This document shows positions 6,846 to 15,293 of a stretch of 32,658 bases of DNA, one piece after another. Each line of letters starts with the position of its first letter. The first letter of the stretch is position 1. The notes under the pieces were generated by a model that saw only the letters and a list, made by a program, of their open reading frames with translations, did no database searches and was not told where the DNA came from. Position numbers and translations under genes: made by a program. Source of the DNA: a gamma proteobacterium symbiont of Taylorina sp. (GTDB lineage: Bacteria; Pseudomonadota; Gammaproteobacteria; GRL18); assembly GCA_025655455.1 (NCBI GenBank), contig JAHXIV010000057.1, forward strand, positions 1 to 32,658, written 5' to 3'.

Positions 6846-8015
6846 TTATGACAATACTCTAACCGCCAGCACACCGTCAATTGCCGACAAAGTTTCAATC
6901 ACCTGATCGGCAACCGGATCATTGACATCAACGATAGTATACGCCAAATCATTTTTAGATTTATTCACCATATCTGAAATATTCAAACCTGCCTCAGCCA
7001 GAATAGAAGATATTTGACCCAGCATATTAGGTACATTAGAATTAGCAATAGTAATACGATGACCACCTTCTGGTTTCGGCATATTAATTTCAGGAAAATT
7101 CACTGATAATTTTATATTACCATTTTCAAGATAATCACGAACATTTTCAGCGACAATCACAGCACAATTATCTTCTGCATCCTGAGTCGAAGCACCAATA
7201 TGTGGTAATGTAATGACATTCGGCACTTCTTTTAAAGTGTTATTAGCAAAATCATTGACATAACCATAAAGATTTCCTGCGCTTAATGCCTCTGCCATTG
7301 CAGTATCATCAATAATACCACCACGGGCAAAGTTTAATACTGTAGCATTTTTCTTCATCAGTTTAATACGATCCGCATTGAGCATATTTTTTGTCACATC
7401 AACTAGCGGTACATGAAAACTGATAAAATCCACTTCCGGCAGCATAGCATCAAAACTAGCCGCCTGCTTAACACTGGAAGATAACATCCAGGCTCCTTCA
7501 ACGGTCAAGCCGGGATCAAAACCAATCACATTCATACCTAAATCTTCAGCTACTTTAGCCACTGCACGTCCAATAGCACCTAAGCCCACAACACCCAATG
7601 TCTTACCAGGTAGTTCAAAACCACCAAATTTTTTCTTGCCGGCTTCTACCGCCTTAGAGATTTCCACATCAGTTCCTTGCTGATTTTTTGCAAATTCCCA
7701 GGCGGGTCCGATATGACGAGCAGACATCAACATACCAGCAACCACCAATTCCTTAACCGCATTGGCATTAGCACCCGGAGCATTAAAAACAGGAATCCCT
7801 TTTTCACTCATTTTATCAACAGGTATATTATTTACACCGGTTCCTGCACGCCCTACTGCCTCCAGACTTTCAGGAATATCCATATCATGCATTTTAAATG
7901 AACGCAGTATAATCGCATCTGGATGTTGTATTTCAGAAGCCACTTCATAGGTTTCTCTGGGAAATTTTTCTAAACCAGCGACTGCAATATTATTTAATGT
8001 CAGGATTTTATTCAT
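6846..8015 (-). CDS. serA: D-3-phosphoglycerate dehydrogenase
   Basis: Oxidises 3-phosphoglycerate to 3-phosphohydroxypyruvate, the first step of serine synthesis. SerC, encoded directly upstream, acts on its product. Seen in the sequence are RAGTGVNNIPV, the NAD motif GLGAIGRAVA near residue 143, the catalytic arginine segment NFARGGIIDD, and the catalytic histidine in LPHIGAST. A C-terminal ACT domain starts near residue 318 (HRITIANSNVPNMLGQISSI), so serine feedback is likely. At 389 residues it belongs to the shorter class without the extra intervening domain. The gap to serC is 88 bp and to pheA 30 bp. In the related Pseudomonas cluster serC and pheA are adjacent, so the serA copy here appears to be an addition that groups both serine enzymes. 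Confidence 0.92.
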   Translation of the reverse strand: MNKILTLNNIAVAGLEKFPRETYEVASEIQHPDAIILRSFKMHDMDIPESLEAVGRAGTGVNNIPVDKMSEKGIPVFNAPGANANAVKELVVAGMLMSARHIGPAWEFAKNQQGTDVEISKAVEAGKKKFGGFELPGKTLGVVGLGAIGRAVAKVAEDLGMNVIGFDPGLTVEGAWMLSSSVKQAASFDAMLPEVDFISFHVPLVDVTKNMLNADRIKLMKKNATVLNFARGGIIDDTAMAEALSAGNLYGYVNDFANNTLKEVPNVITLPHIGASTQDAEDNCAVIVAENVRDYLENGNIKLSVNFPEINMPKPEGGHRITIANSNVPNMLGQISSILAEAGLNISDMVNKSKNDLAYTIVDVNDPVADQVIETLSAIDGVLAVRVLS

Positions 8016-8103
8016 TGTTAAGCATTCTCTTTAATAGTTAACATAAAATTTGTCACTGTCTTACTTTGCTGTATAAATTTTAGCAAAGCAACAGCAACAA
8101 ATT

Positions 8104-9192
8104 TTATTTAGTTGAAGACTCTTTAGCAAATTCATTCATATATTCAACCAGTATATCAATTCCTTCTGCAGGCATTGCATTATAAATACTGGCACGCATA
8201 CCACCAACAGAACGATGTCCTTTCAATGTCGCCAGACCTTTTTTAGCCGCACCTTCAAGAAAGTCCGCATCCAGATCAGCTGACTTTAAAGTAAATGGTA
8301 CATTCATCCAGGAGCGATAGCGTTTCTCAACCGGATTTGCATAAAAATCACTACCGTCAATAGCAGCATAAAGTTTAGCTGACTTATCCTGATTAAATTG
8401 TCCCATACTTTCCAGTCCGCCTTTTCCAAGTAGCCACTCAAAAACCAGACCAGCAAAATACCAGCTATAGGTTGGCGGTGTGTTGTACATAGAATCTGTA
8501 TCAGCATGAGTTTTATAATTTAACATAGCCGGTGTATTGTCAGCCGCATGACCAATTAAATCTTCACGAATAATCACCAGAGTCAAACCTGCCGGTCCCA
8601 CATTCTTTTGTGCACCAGCGTAAATCATACCGTACTTAGACACATCAACAGGACGCGATAATATAGTAGAAGACATATCAGCAATTAATGGCACATCACC
8701 AGTATCAGGAATATAGTCAAATTCAACACCACCAATAGTTTCATTCGGCGTATAGTGAACATAAGCCGCATCCGGATTCAATTTCCACGTAGAAAATTCA
8801 GGAATAGTAGTAAAACCAGATTTTTCAGAAGTTGCCACCACATTCACATCACAATAACGCTTGGCTTCTGCAATCGCTTTTTTAGACCACATACCGGTAT
8901 TAACATAATCAGCAGTCGTCTTATCACCTAACAGGTTCAAAGGAATTGCACCAAACTGACTACTGGCACCACCCTGCAGAAATAACACTTTGTAATTATC
9001 AGGAATAGACATCAAAGTTCTTAAATCAGCCTCTGCCTTAGCAGCAATAGACATAAATGCCTTACCACGATGAGACATCTCCATTACAGACATCCCTTCA
9101 CCACGCCAGTCCAGCATTTCTTCACTGGCTTTTTTAATCACATCTTCGGGTAACATCGCAGGACCCGCACTGAAATTGAAAACTCTAGACAT
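8104..9192 (-). CDS. serC: Phosphoserine aminotransferase
   Basis: Transfers the amino group from glutamate to 3-phosphohydroxypyruvate, giving phosphoserine; it also acts in pyridoxal phosphate synthesis in many gammaproteobacteria. The start MSRVFNFSAGPAMLP is diagnostic. GGASSQF (74-80) binds the cofactor phosphate, and the PLP lysine is K196 in GAQKNVGPAG. HRSVGGMRASIYNA near the C-terminus is the conserved phosphate-binding part. The length of 362 is typical. AAGGAT precedes the ATG at good spacing. It is the first gene of the leftward serC-serA-pheA-hisC-tyrA run, so the main promoter is probably in the 334 bp between it and gyrA. Confidence 0.96.
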   Translation of the reverse strand: MSRVFNFSAGPAMLPEDVIKKASEEMLDWRGEGMSVMEMSHRGKAFMSIAAKAEADLRTLMSIPDNYKVLFLQGGASSQFGAIPLNLLGDKTTADYVNTGMWSKKAIAEAKRYCDVNVVATSEKSGFTTIPEFSTWKLNPDAAYVHYTPNETIGGVEFDYIPDTGDVPLIADMSSTILSRPVDVSKYGMIYAGAQKNVGPAGLTLVIIREDLIGHAADNTPAMLNYKTHADTDSMYNTPPTYSWYFAGLVFEWLLGKGGLESMGQFNQDKSAKLYAAIDGSDFYANPVEKRYRSWMNVPFTLKSADLDADFLEGAAKKGLATLKGHRSVGGMRASIYNAMPAEGIDILVEYMNEFAKESSTK

Positions 9193-9414
9193 TTTTTATC
9201 CTTAAAATAAAAAGTTAAATAATAATAAGTTTATAACTATTCTGTATAATCTCCCGTATCCAGTTAGACAGATCTTTAAAACAGGCTGATATAGTTACAT
9301 AATAATTTTTAGGTTAGGTAATTTAGCACACGCTTAGCACTACAACTTAACTTGAGAGTAGTTTTATACTTGTTTTTCTCTGCTATCAATCTTGAAATCT
9401 AAATGGCATACAGA

Positions 9415-9503
9415 GTGCTGGGGATTCTGGTTTGTATTTATGAGGTCTATGAGCCATGGACAACTCCGGCGTCCTCATAAAGATGAACCAGATTCCCCAG
9501 CAC
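9415..9503. repeat. 31-bp imperfect inverted repeat around a 27-bp spacer
   Basis: Arm 1 (9415-9445, starting GTGCTGGGGATTCTGGTT) and arm 2 (9473-9503, ending CCCCAGCAC) are complementary at 27 of 31 positions by my count. As RNA from either strand it would fold into one long stem. It lies 23 bp after the gyrA stop and about 220 bp before serC. There is no U tract, so it is not an ordinary intrinsic terminator. Its isolation and size (89 bp) resemble a miniature transposable element or a dispersed hairpin repeat. A processed RNA structure between gyrA and serC is the other option. The rest of 9193-9526 is AT-rich and must hold the serC promoter, though I cannot pick it out. Confidence 0.62.
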
Positions 9504-9526
9504 GGTTTAACTGTACTAAACTTTCT

Positions 9527-12145
9527 TTAATTTCCTGTTGGCTCTTGGTTAGATGGCGGCTGTTGATCCGTTGATGATTCCTCACCCTCTTCCAACGGTT
9601 CATCATCATCCGTTTCAGTCTCACAAACCCGTTCTATCTGTACCAGTTTTTCACCCTTGGTCAGGCGAATTAATCTTACACCCTGAGTATTTCTACCTAC
9701 AACAGAGATTTCAGTAGATCGGGTTCTGACGATTGTTCCACCATCAGTGATCAACATAATTTCACTTGTTTCATCTAATAAACAGGCACCGACTGATGAG
9801 CCATTTCGTTCAGAATTCTTTATTGCCAGAACACCTTTACCTGCTCGTCCCTTAGCTGGATACTCGGATATTTTAGTGCGTTTGCCATAGCCATTTTCAG
9901 TGGCTGTCAGAACATAACGATCATCACATTCCGGCGGCACCACAATAAGTGAATGAATATGATGTTCTTCCGGTAATTTCATACCCCGGACACCTGTAGA
10001 TACACGTCCTACAGAACGGACTGTCGTCTCATTGAAACGAACCGCCTTGCCTTCTGTGCTGAACAACATAATATCCTGCTGACCATCGGTTAACTGCACA
10101 TCAATTAATCTGTCACCCTCACGTAAATCAATGGCACGAATACCATTCACTCTTGGTCTGGAGTAATCTAATAACGGTGTCTTTTTCACCGTACCATTAG
10201 CTGTTGACTGCAGGATAAACTGACCATCCAGGAATTCTTTAATGGGTAGAATTGCATTAACCTGCTCACCTTCAGATAAAGGCAGGAGATTAATAATAGG
10301 ACGACCTCTGGAACCACGACTGGCCAGTGGTAATTGATAGACTTTTTTCCAGTAAACCTGTCCGGCATTGGTAAAACATAAAATAGTATCATGGCTGGAA
10401 GCAACAAAAAGCTTGTCAATGAAATCTTCTTCCTTCATTGAAGTGGCTGACTTGCCCCGTCCGCCACGACGTTGTGCTGCATAATCAGATAAAGGTTGTG
10501 TTTTAACATAACCCTCATGAGATAAAGTCACCACTCGATCTTCCTCAGCAATCATATCTTCATAATTGAGATCATCCTGTGATTCTCTGATCTCAGTGCG
10601 ACGCTCATCACCGTATTGACTTAAAATGGCTTCTAATTCTTCACGAATCACACCCATTAGAATTTCCTGACTGCCTAAAATGGTTAAGAACCATTTGATC
10701 TGTTCGATAATTTCTTTATATTCAGTAACAATTTTATCAATTTCAAGTCCGGTTAAGCGATGTAAACGCAGTTCCAGAATGGCTTGCGCCTGTACAGGAG
10801 ACAAATGATAGCCATCATCAAATAAGCCATATTGTGCTTCCAGACCATCAGGACGAGACTGCTCGCCACCGCCAGACAATAATTCCTTAACCAGTCCCGG
10901 CTCCCAGCTTTTATCCAGTAATTTTATTTTGGCTTCCGCAGGATTAGCTGATTCTTTGATGAGTTTGATCAGGGGATCAATATTGGCTAAAGCAACCGCC
11001 TGACCTTCAAGAATATGGGCACGGGCACGGGCTTTTCTTAATTCAAAAACAGTGCGGCGGTTAACCACTTCGCGACGATGACGGATAAACTGTTCAATAA
11101 GTTCTTTCAGGTTAAATAATTTTGGCTGCCCATCCACCAATGCAACGATATTAATACCAAAAACATTCTGCATTGCGGTATGTTTATACAGATTGTTAAT
11201 TAAAACATCGGCCTGATCGCCTCTCTTAACCTCAATGACCATACGCATGCCGTCTTTATCAGACTCATCACGCAGTTCAGATATTCCTTCTATTTTCTTC
11301 TCTTTAACCAGTTCAGCAATACGTTCTAATAAGCGTGCCTTATTAACCTGATAAGGCAGTTCATGCACAACAATACGTTCACGGCCATTAGGCATTTCTT
11401 CAATTTCAGTACGAGCCCTGATCTTAATACGACCACGACCGGTATGATAGGCCTCATGAATACCACTGGAGCCATTAATAATTGCAGCAGTCGGAAAATC
11501 AGGGCCGGGGATCAATTCTATCAGTTCAGGAATGGTAATTTCAGGATTATCGATATAAGCCAGACAGCCGGTAATCACTTCATTGAGATTGTGCGGTGGA
11601 ATATTGGTTGCCATACCCACGGCAATACCAGATGAACCATTAATCAGAAGATTAGGAATTTTGGTTGGTAAAACATTTGGCTCGTGCTCAGATTCATCAT
11701 AGTTCGGGGTAAAATCGACAGTTTCTTTATCAATGTCAGCCAGCAGCTCGTGAGAGATTTTGGCCATACGAACTTCGGTATAGCGCATGGCAGCAGGTGA
11801 ATCACCATCGACAGAACCAAAGTTGCCCTGTCCATCCACCAGCATATAACGTAAGGAAAAGTTCTGCGCCATACGCACAATCGTATCATAGACCGCTGTA
11901 TCACCATGTGGATGATATTTACCCAACACTTCACCGACAATACGAGCCGATTTTTTGTACGGTTTATTGAAATCCATGCCGGCTTCATGCATGGCATAAA
12001 TAACACGTCTATGAACGGGTTTAAGACCATCGCGAACATCAGGAAGTGCTCTTCCTACAATGACGCTCATCGCATAGTCCATATAGGACTGCTTCATTTC
12101 CTCTTCAATGTTTACATGGAGGAGTTCTTTTGCAAAATCTGACAT
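9527..12145 (-). CDS. gyrA: DNA gyrase subunit A
   Basis: Breaks and rejoins DNA in the gyrase A2B2 tetramer that introduces negative supercoils. The N-terminus matches E. coli GyrA without gaps through the active site. Catalytic tyrosine is Y122 (AAMRYTE). Quinolone-region positions 83 and 87 are Thr and Asp (HGDTAVYD); Thr at 83 is a natural variant also found in Pseudomonas. The C-terminal beta-pinwheel carries the GyrA box QRRGGRGK, needed for DNA wrapping, which separates it from ParC. An acidic, glutamine-rich tail follows ([14 protein letters not shown]). The length of 872 is normal. No strong ribosome binding site is seen. gyrA next to serC and close to mtnA is conserved in gammaproteobacteria. 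Confidence 0.97.
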   Translation of the reverse strand: MSDFAKELLHVNIEEEMKQSYMDYAMSVIVGRALPDVRDGLKPVHRRVIYAMHEAGMDFNKPYKKSARIVGEVLGKYHPHGDTAVYDTIVRMAQNFSLRYMLVDGQGNFGSVDGDSPAAMRYTEVRMAKISHELLADIDKETVDFTPNYDESEHEPNVLPTKIPNLLINGSSGIAVGMATNIPPHNLNEVITGCLAYIDNPEITIPELIELIPGPDFPTAAIINGSSGIHEAYHTGRGRIKIRARTEIEEMPNGRERIVVHELPYQVNKARLLERIAELVKEKKIEGISELRDESDKDGMRMVIEVKRGDQADVLINNLYKHTAMQNVFGINIVALVDGQPKLFNLKELIEQFIRHRREVVNRRTVFELRKARARAHILEGQAVALANIDPLIKLIKESANPAEAKIKLLDKSWEPGLVKELLSGGGEQSRPDGLEAQYGLFDDGYHLSPVQAQAILELRLHRLTGLEIDKIVTEYKEIIEQIKWFLTILGSQEILMGVIREELEAILSQYGDERRTEIRESQDDLNYEDMIAEEDRVVTLSHEGYVKTQPLSDYAAQRRGGRGKSATSMKEEDFIDKLFVASSHDTILCFTNAGQVYWKKVYQLPLASRGSRGRPIINLLPLSEGEQVNAILPIKEFLDGQFILQSTANGTVKKTPLLDYSRPRVNGIRAIDLREGDRLIDVQLTDGQQDIMLFSTEGKAVRFNETTVRSVGRVSTGVRGMKLPEEHHIHSLIVVPPECDDRYVLTATENGYGKRTKISEYPAKGRAGKGVLAIKNSERNGSSVGACLLDETSEIMLITDGGTIVRTRSTEISVVGRNTQGVRLIRLTKGEKLVQIERVCETETDDDEPLEEGEESSTDQQPPSNQEPTGN

Positions 12146-12181
12146 GTTAGACGTAATTTATCCATTAAAAAAAACTGCCAC

Positions 12182-12211
12182 ATTTTAGCACAGTTCCATA
12201 ATGCTTTGTAA
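12182..12211 (-). promoter_or_regulatory. Candidate sigma70 promoter of gyrA
   Basis: On the minus strand TTACAA (12206-12211) and TAAAAT (12182-12187) are separated by 18 bp. Transcription would begin near 12175, leaving a leader of about 30 bases. The match is moderate and the region is AT-rich, so a chance match is possible. Confidence 0.35.
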
Positions 12212-12298
12212 GGTAATTTTGAAATCTCAAAAACTCAGATGGTGATAAACAAAATTCACTTTAGCAGAACTCATCAGCATATCTGATATTAAACTGAT

Positions 12299-14422
12299 TT
12301 AATCATAGACATACTTGAAACGCAGCCACCAATAACGACCGCCACGAGGATAATCATCCTCATAACCGGGATAGCGGTTTCTGAATACATCCGTAGTCAT
12401 GCGTGCAGAATATCTTACATCTTCATTAAAAAGGTTATCCACTCCAAGCTGCAGTGATGCGCCTTGAGTAAAAATATTATTTAATCTTGCATTAAAGTTT
12501 ACCACACCGTAAGCGTCCAGTTTTTCTCTGGGATCATCACTTTCACGATATTTCTTGCCCACGTAACGATAACGTAAAGAAAAATCATAAGCTGTCTGTG
12601 GCTGATACATAAGTTCAATATTGGATAACCAACGGGTTGTTCCGGGAATATCCTCTCCGGTTTCACTATCTTTAGTTTTGTTATAGGACAAATTAAAACC
12701 AGCAGAAAGTTGTTCGCTGAAATCATGTTCCATTTCCAGCTCGACACCCTTTATAAATATATCATCCTTATTCTCATAGATGTCGACACTGAGTGTTTCA
12801 TCGACAATATTTTTTAATTTTGAATGGTATAGAGTTACATTGAGTCTGTTCAGCCGGGTTTTATAGATATAACTTATATCAAAGGTATCATTTGTTTGCG
12901 GGCGTAGATCAACCGATCTGGCTTCTTCAATAAATCTTGATTTAATAAATGCCTCAGCATATTGTCCCTTAATAATATGTCTTTTATTAATTTGATACAC
13001 TGCAGCTAAACGCGGCGACCAGTTATCACCTACATCACTATAATGATCGTAACGTAAACCGGCTGTTATTGACAGGGCTTCAGATGCCTGATATTCATCC
13101 TGCAGAGTCAGGCTGAACAAGCTGCGTTTTTCATTCTCAGCAACCAGACCGCTGCCCTCTTCAAAGGTAAATTTCTGGATTGAATCCAGCGGATAATTAT
13201 CTAAATCAGAGGCAGTGCCATTAGGGTGCATATTGCTTTTTTCCCAGGCTTCTTTTACTTTTATTTGTGAATAATCTAATCCCAGGAATAAGGAATGATT
13301 GTCTGTCATCTGCCAAAAAAAATCAGCCCCTCCATAAAATTTGTTATCTTTATAATAATCTTCCAAAACATAGCCATTTTCAAGGGTGATAGGAAAGCTT
13401 GGATAATGCCATATAGCATAACCTGGAGGTAAGAAACTATAATCAGCATCATAACTTTGCTGCTGCCAGCCCAGTTTCAGATCAATATCAAGTTCCCTCG
13501 ACATGGCAATTTTTTTATTTAATTCAATAGTTGTAATATCCCCGTCAAAGTTTTCATTTTCATCAGGTAATACATTAAGTGCACCAAAAAAAGTACCATG
13601 GATAGTATTTAGCCAATGAAATTTCAGCTCATAATCGGCCAGAGTTAAGTTAAATAGAACAGACCTGTGATCCTTATTTTCCATAGAACTTCCAGGAGCT
13701 CTGGAAACATTGGCCTGACTAAATATTGTAGCTGCTCCTCCGGTTCCATACAAAGCATCTGAGTCATTGGATGTTGTGATCCCGTCCGTTGAAGAAAAAG
13801 CAACATTGATGTTTGCTTTTATTTGTTTCTCCGAGTCTTCCCAAAAGTAGTTTCCCCCCAGTAAATGGCTATTGTTTTCTCCTATAGTAGAGTAGAAATT
13901 CTTTTGCTGTTTTTTGCTGATCACATTGATCACAGCAGTGTAAGCATATTCACCATGCAGAGCAGACCCCGGACCTCGAATCACTTCTATACGTTCAATT
14001 TGTTCCACAGGAAGATCAAAGATAAGTTGCGAGTATGGTGATATTGAAGAGTTCATATTAATATTATCCAGCATCATTTTTATATCGCCAAAGGCGATTT
14101 CTCCGCCAACGCCTCTTACTTTAATGCTTCGGGTACCAGAACTACGTATATAAATCTCTATACCCGGTACTGTTTCCAGAGCATCTAAAACTGAGTGAAG
14201 ACCCTTACGCTCCAGCTCCTCTCCGTGTAATATCGTCACCATGCCCGGTACAAAATCAACATTCATTTTAGTCTTGGTGGCAATTTCAGTTTGTTCTTCT
14301 AAAAGTGAAAGAAAAGCTTTTTCTTCAGTGTCCGTGATATCGTCAGATGGCTTAATTTCTGATGCGATCAGGTTATGACAGGATAAAATAGCCAAAAAAC
14401 AAATAAAGACTAACTTAAGCAT
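12299..14422 (-). CDS. TonB-dependent outer membrane receptor
   Basis: Imports a ligand across the outer membrane using TonB energy. I start at the ATG of 14422, which follows GGAA and directly opens a signal peptide (MLKLVFICFLAILSCHNLIA). The plug domain covers about residues 45-170, with MVTILHGEELERKG, VLDALETVPGIEIYIRSSG, and IERIEVIRGPGSALHGEYA. The rest is a 22-strand barrel-like region with alternating polar and aromatic residues, a typical LRYDHYSDVGDNWSPRLAAVY segment, and LQLGVDNLFNEDVRYS near the end, closing with WWLRFKY. The length of about 707 is normal. The substrate cannot be read from the sequence. The gene diverges from a small periplasmic protein, a hybrid kinase and a regulator, which suggests regulation by, or sensing through, that system. 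An earlier in-frame ATG at 14434 lacks a ribosome binding site. Confidence 0.9.
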   Translation of the reverse strand: MLKLVFICFLAILSCHNLIASEIKPSDDITDTEEKAFLSLLEEQTEIATKTKMNVDFVPGMVTILHGEELERKGLHSVLDALETVPGIEIYIRSSGTRSIKVRGVGGEIAFGDIKMMLDNINMNSSISPYSQLIFDLPVEQIERIEVIRGPGSALHGEYAYTAVINVISKKQQKNFYSTIGENNSHLLGGNYFWEDSEKQIKANINVAFSSTDGITTSNDSDALYGTGGAATIFSQANVSRAPGSSMENKDHRSVLFNLTLADYELKFHWLNTIHGTFFGALNVLPDENENFDGDITTIELNKKIAMSRELDIDLKLGWQQQSYDADYSFLPPGYAIWHYPSFPITLENGYVLEDYYKDNKFYGGADFFWQMTDNHSLFLGLDYSQIKVKEAWEKSNMHPNGTASDLDNYPLDSIQKFTFEEGSGLVAENEKRSLFSLTLQDEYQASEALSITAGLRYDHYSDVGDNWSPRLAAVYQINKRHIIKGQYAEAFIKSRFIEEARSVDLRPQTNDTFDISYIYKTRLNRLNVTLYHSKLKNIVDETLSVDIYENKDDIFIKGVELEMEHDFSEQLSAGFNLSYNKTKDSETGEDIPGTTRWLSNIELMYQPQTAYDFSLRYRYVGKKYRESDDPREKLDAYGVVNFNARLNNIFTQGASLQLGVDNLFNEDVRYSARMTTDVFRNRYPGYEDDYPRGGRYWWLRFKYVYD

Positions 14423-14646
14423 TGATATTTCCATAATTTTATAAAAAATTAATGTATAATTCCAAGAAAATGAATGATGAAATAAAGTCGTTGAACTCCT
14501 AAGTAACTTTTGTTATCCCCTATCATTGATGTAGAAATTTAATGTTACTACAAATGATGGAGAATAAATTCAAGTTTGGCTGAAGGCTCTTTAATAATCT
14601 GAAATAAAAGATCACTTTCTATTTTCATTCTCATCCCGACCCAAAA

Positions 14647-14675
14647 TTGTATCATAAAGTGATTATCAATAATAA
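14647..14675 (+). promoter_or_regulatory. Candidate promoter of the YfiR-like/kinase/regulator operon
   Basis: TTGTAT (14647-14652) and TAATAA (14670-14675) are separated by 17 bp and lie 43 bp before the first gene. The whole 295-bp divergent gap (14423-14717) is AT-rich; I see no clear operator repeats in it. Confidence 0.33.
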
Positions 14676-14717
14676 AATTTTACAGCAATCGATTATGCCT
14701 ATCTACAAGTTGCAGTC

Positions 14718-15293
14718 ATGAATCCCATGCGATTGATTCAGCTTGCTATTGCTCTTTTATCTCTTATTAATATAACAGCCCATGCCGGTGGTACATCTGA
14801 TGCTCGAATTAACATAGGACTAAAACTATTTCGTGCAACTTTATCCGCAGATCAGCAGTTAACAGCTAAACAAAAAGACCATCACCTCAATTTATATATT
14901 CTCTATAAAGAGAATCACTTTAAAGGACAAAAATACAGCCGTAAACTTTTAGATTTGGGTAAGGTAAACGGGCAGGCTCAAATCAAAAATATTCCCTTAA
15001 ATGTGAGCCCTGTTTCTTACCAAAAATTCTTATTACAACAACACGACATACCTGCAGGAATTTTTCTGGTCGATAAAATGTCAGCCAGAGAACTGCAGCC
15101 TGTTGTTGCTTATGCTATTAATAACCATCTTATTTTGTACTCTCCCTTTGAAGGTGATGTAGAAAAAAATATTACCGCAGGTTTATCCATTGGCGCACGT
15201 GTTCAGCCTGTTATTAATATGCAGACACTAAAGGCATCTGCCATCCAACTCAAATCTTTTTTCCTCAAGGTTGCCCATCAATATGAACCTTAA
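14718..15293 (+). CDS. Small secreted protein, possibly YfiR/DUF4154-like
   Basis: A signal peptide covers about residues 1-23 (cut near AHA-GG), so the 168-residue mature protein should be periplasmic. The second half has a pattern I associate with YfiR/DUF4154 proteins: a hydrophobic strand GIFLVDK, a later HLILYSPFEGD, a GLSIGARVQPVINM strand-turn with an asparagine, and a final helix LKSFFLKVAHQYE. YfiR-type proteins are periplasmic repressors of membrane sensors, and they often sit beside TonB receptors and kinases or diguanylate cyclases. Here the stop overlaps the start region of a hybrid kinase, which fits a periplasmic partner of that kinase. The family match is by pattern only. No clear ribosome binding site is seen; an ATG at codon 4 is an alternative start. 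Confidence 0.6.
   Translation: MNPMRLIQLAIALLSLINITAHAGGTSDARINIGLKLFRATLSADQQLTAKQKDHHLNLYILYKENHFKGQKYSRKLLDLGKVNGQAQIKNIPLNVSPVSYQKFLLQQHDIPAGIFLVDKMSARELQPVVAYAINNHLILYSPFEGDVEKNITAGLSIGARVQPVINMQTLKASAIQLKSFFLKVAHQYEP

Noticed and set aside
9392..9574. 60-codon plus-strand frame covering the long hairpin
   Set aside because: It overlaps the gyrA 3' end and the inverted repeat, and the translation is low in conserved features; the hairpin explains the open frame.
11890..11910. Thr at position 83 of GyrA as an acquired resistance mutation
   Set aside because: Thr is the normal residue at this position in several gammaproteobacteria such as Pseudomonas, so it is no evidence of selection.
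11644..12039. 131-codon minus-strand frame inside gyrA
   Set aside because: It overlaps the highly conserved N-terminal part of gyrA in another frame and has no recognisable product.
9527..12145. ParC instead of GyrA
   Set aside because: A complete GyrA box (QRRGGRGK), the length of 872 and the serC neighbour all indicate GyrA.
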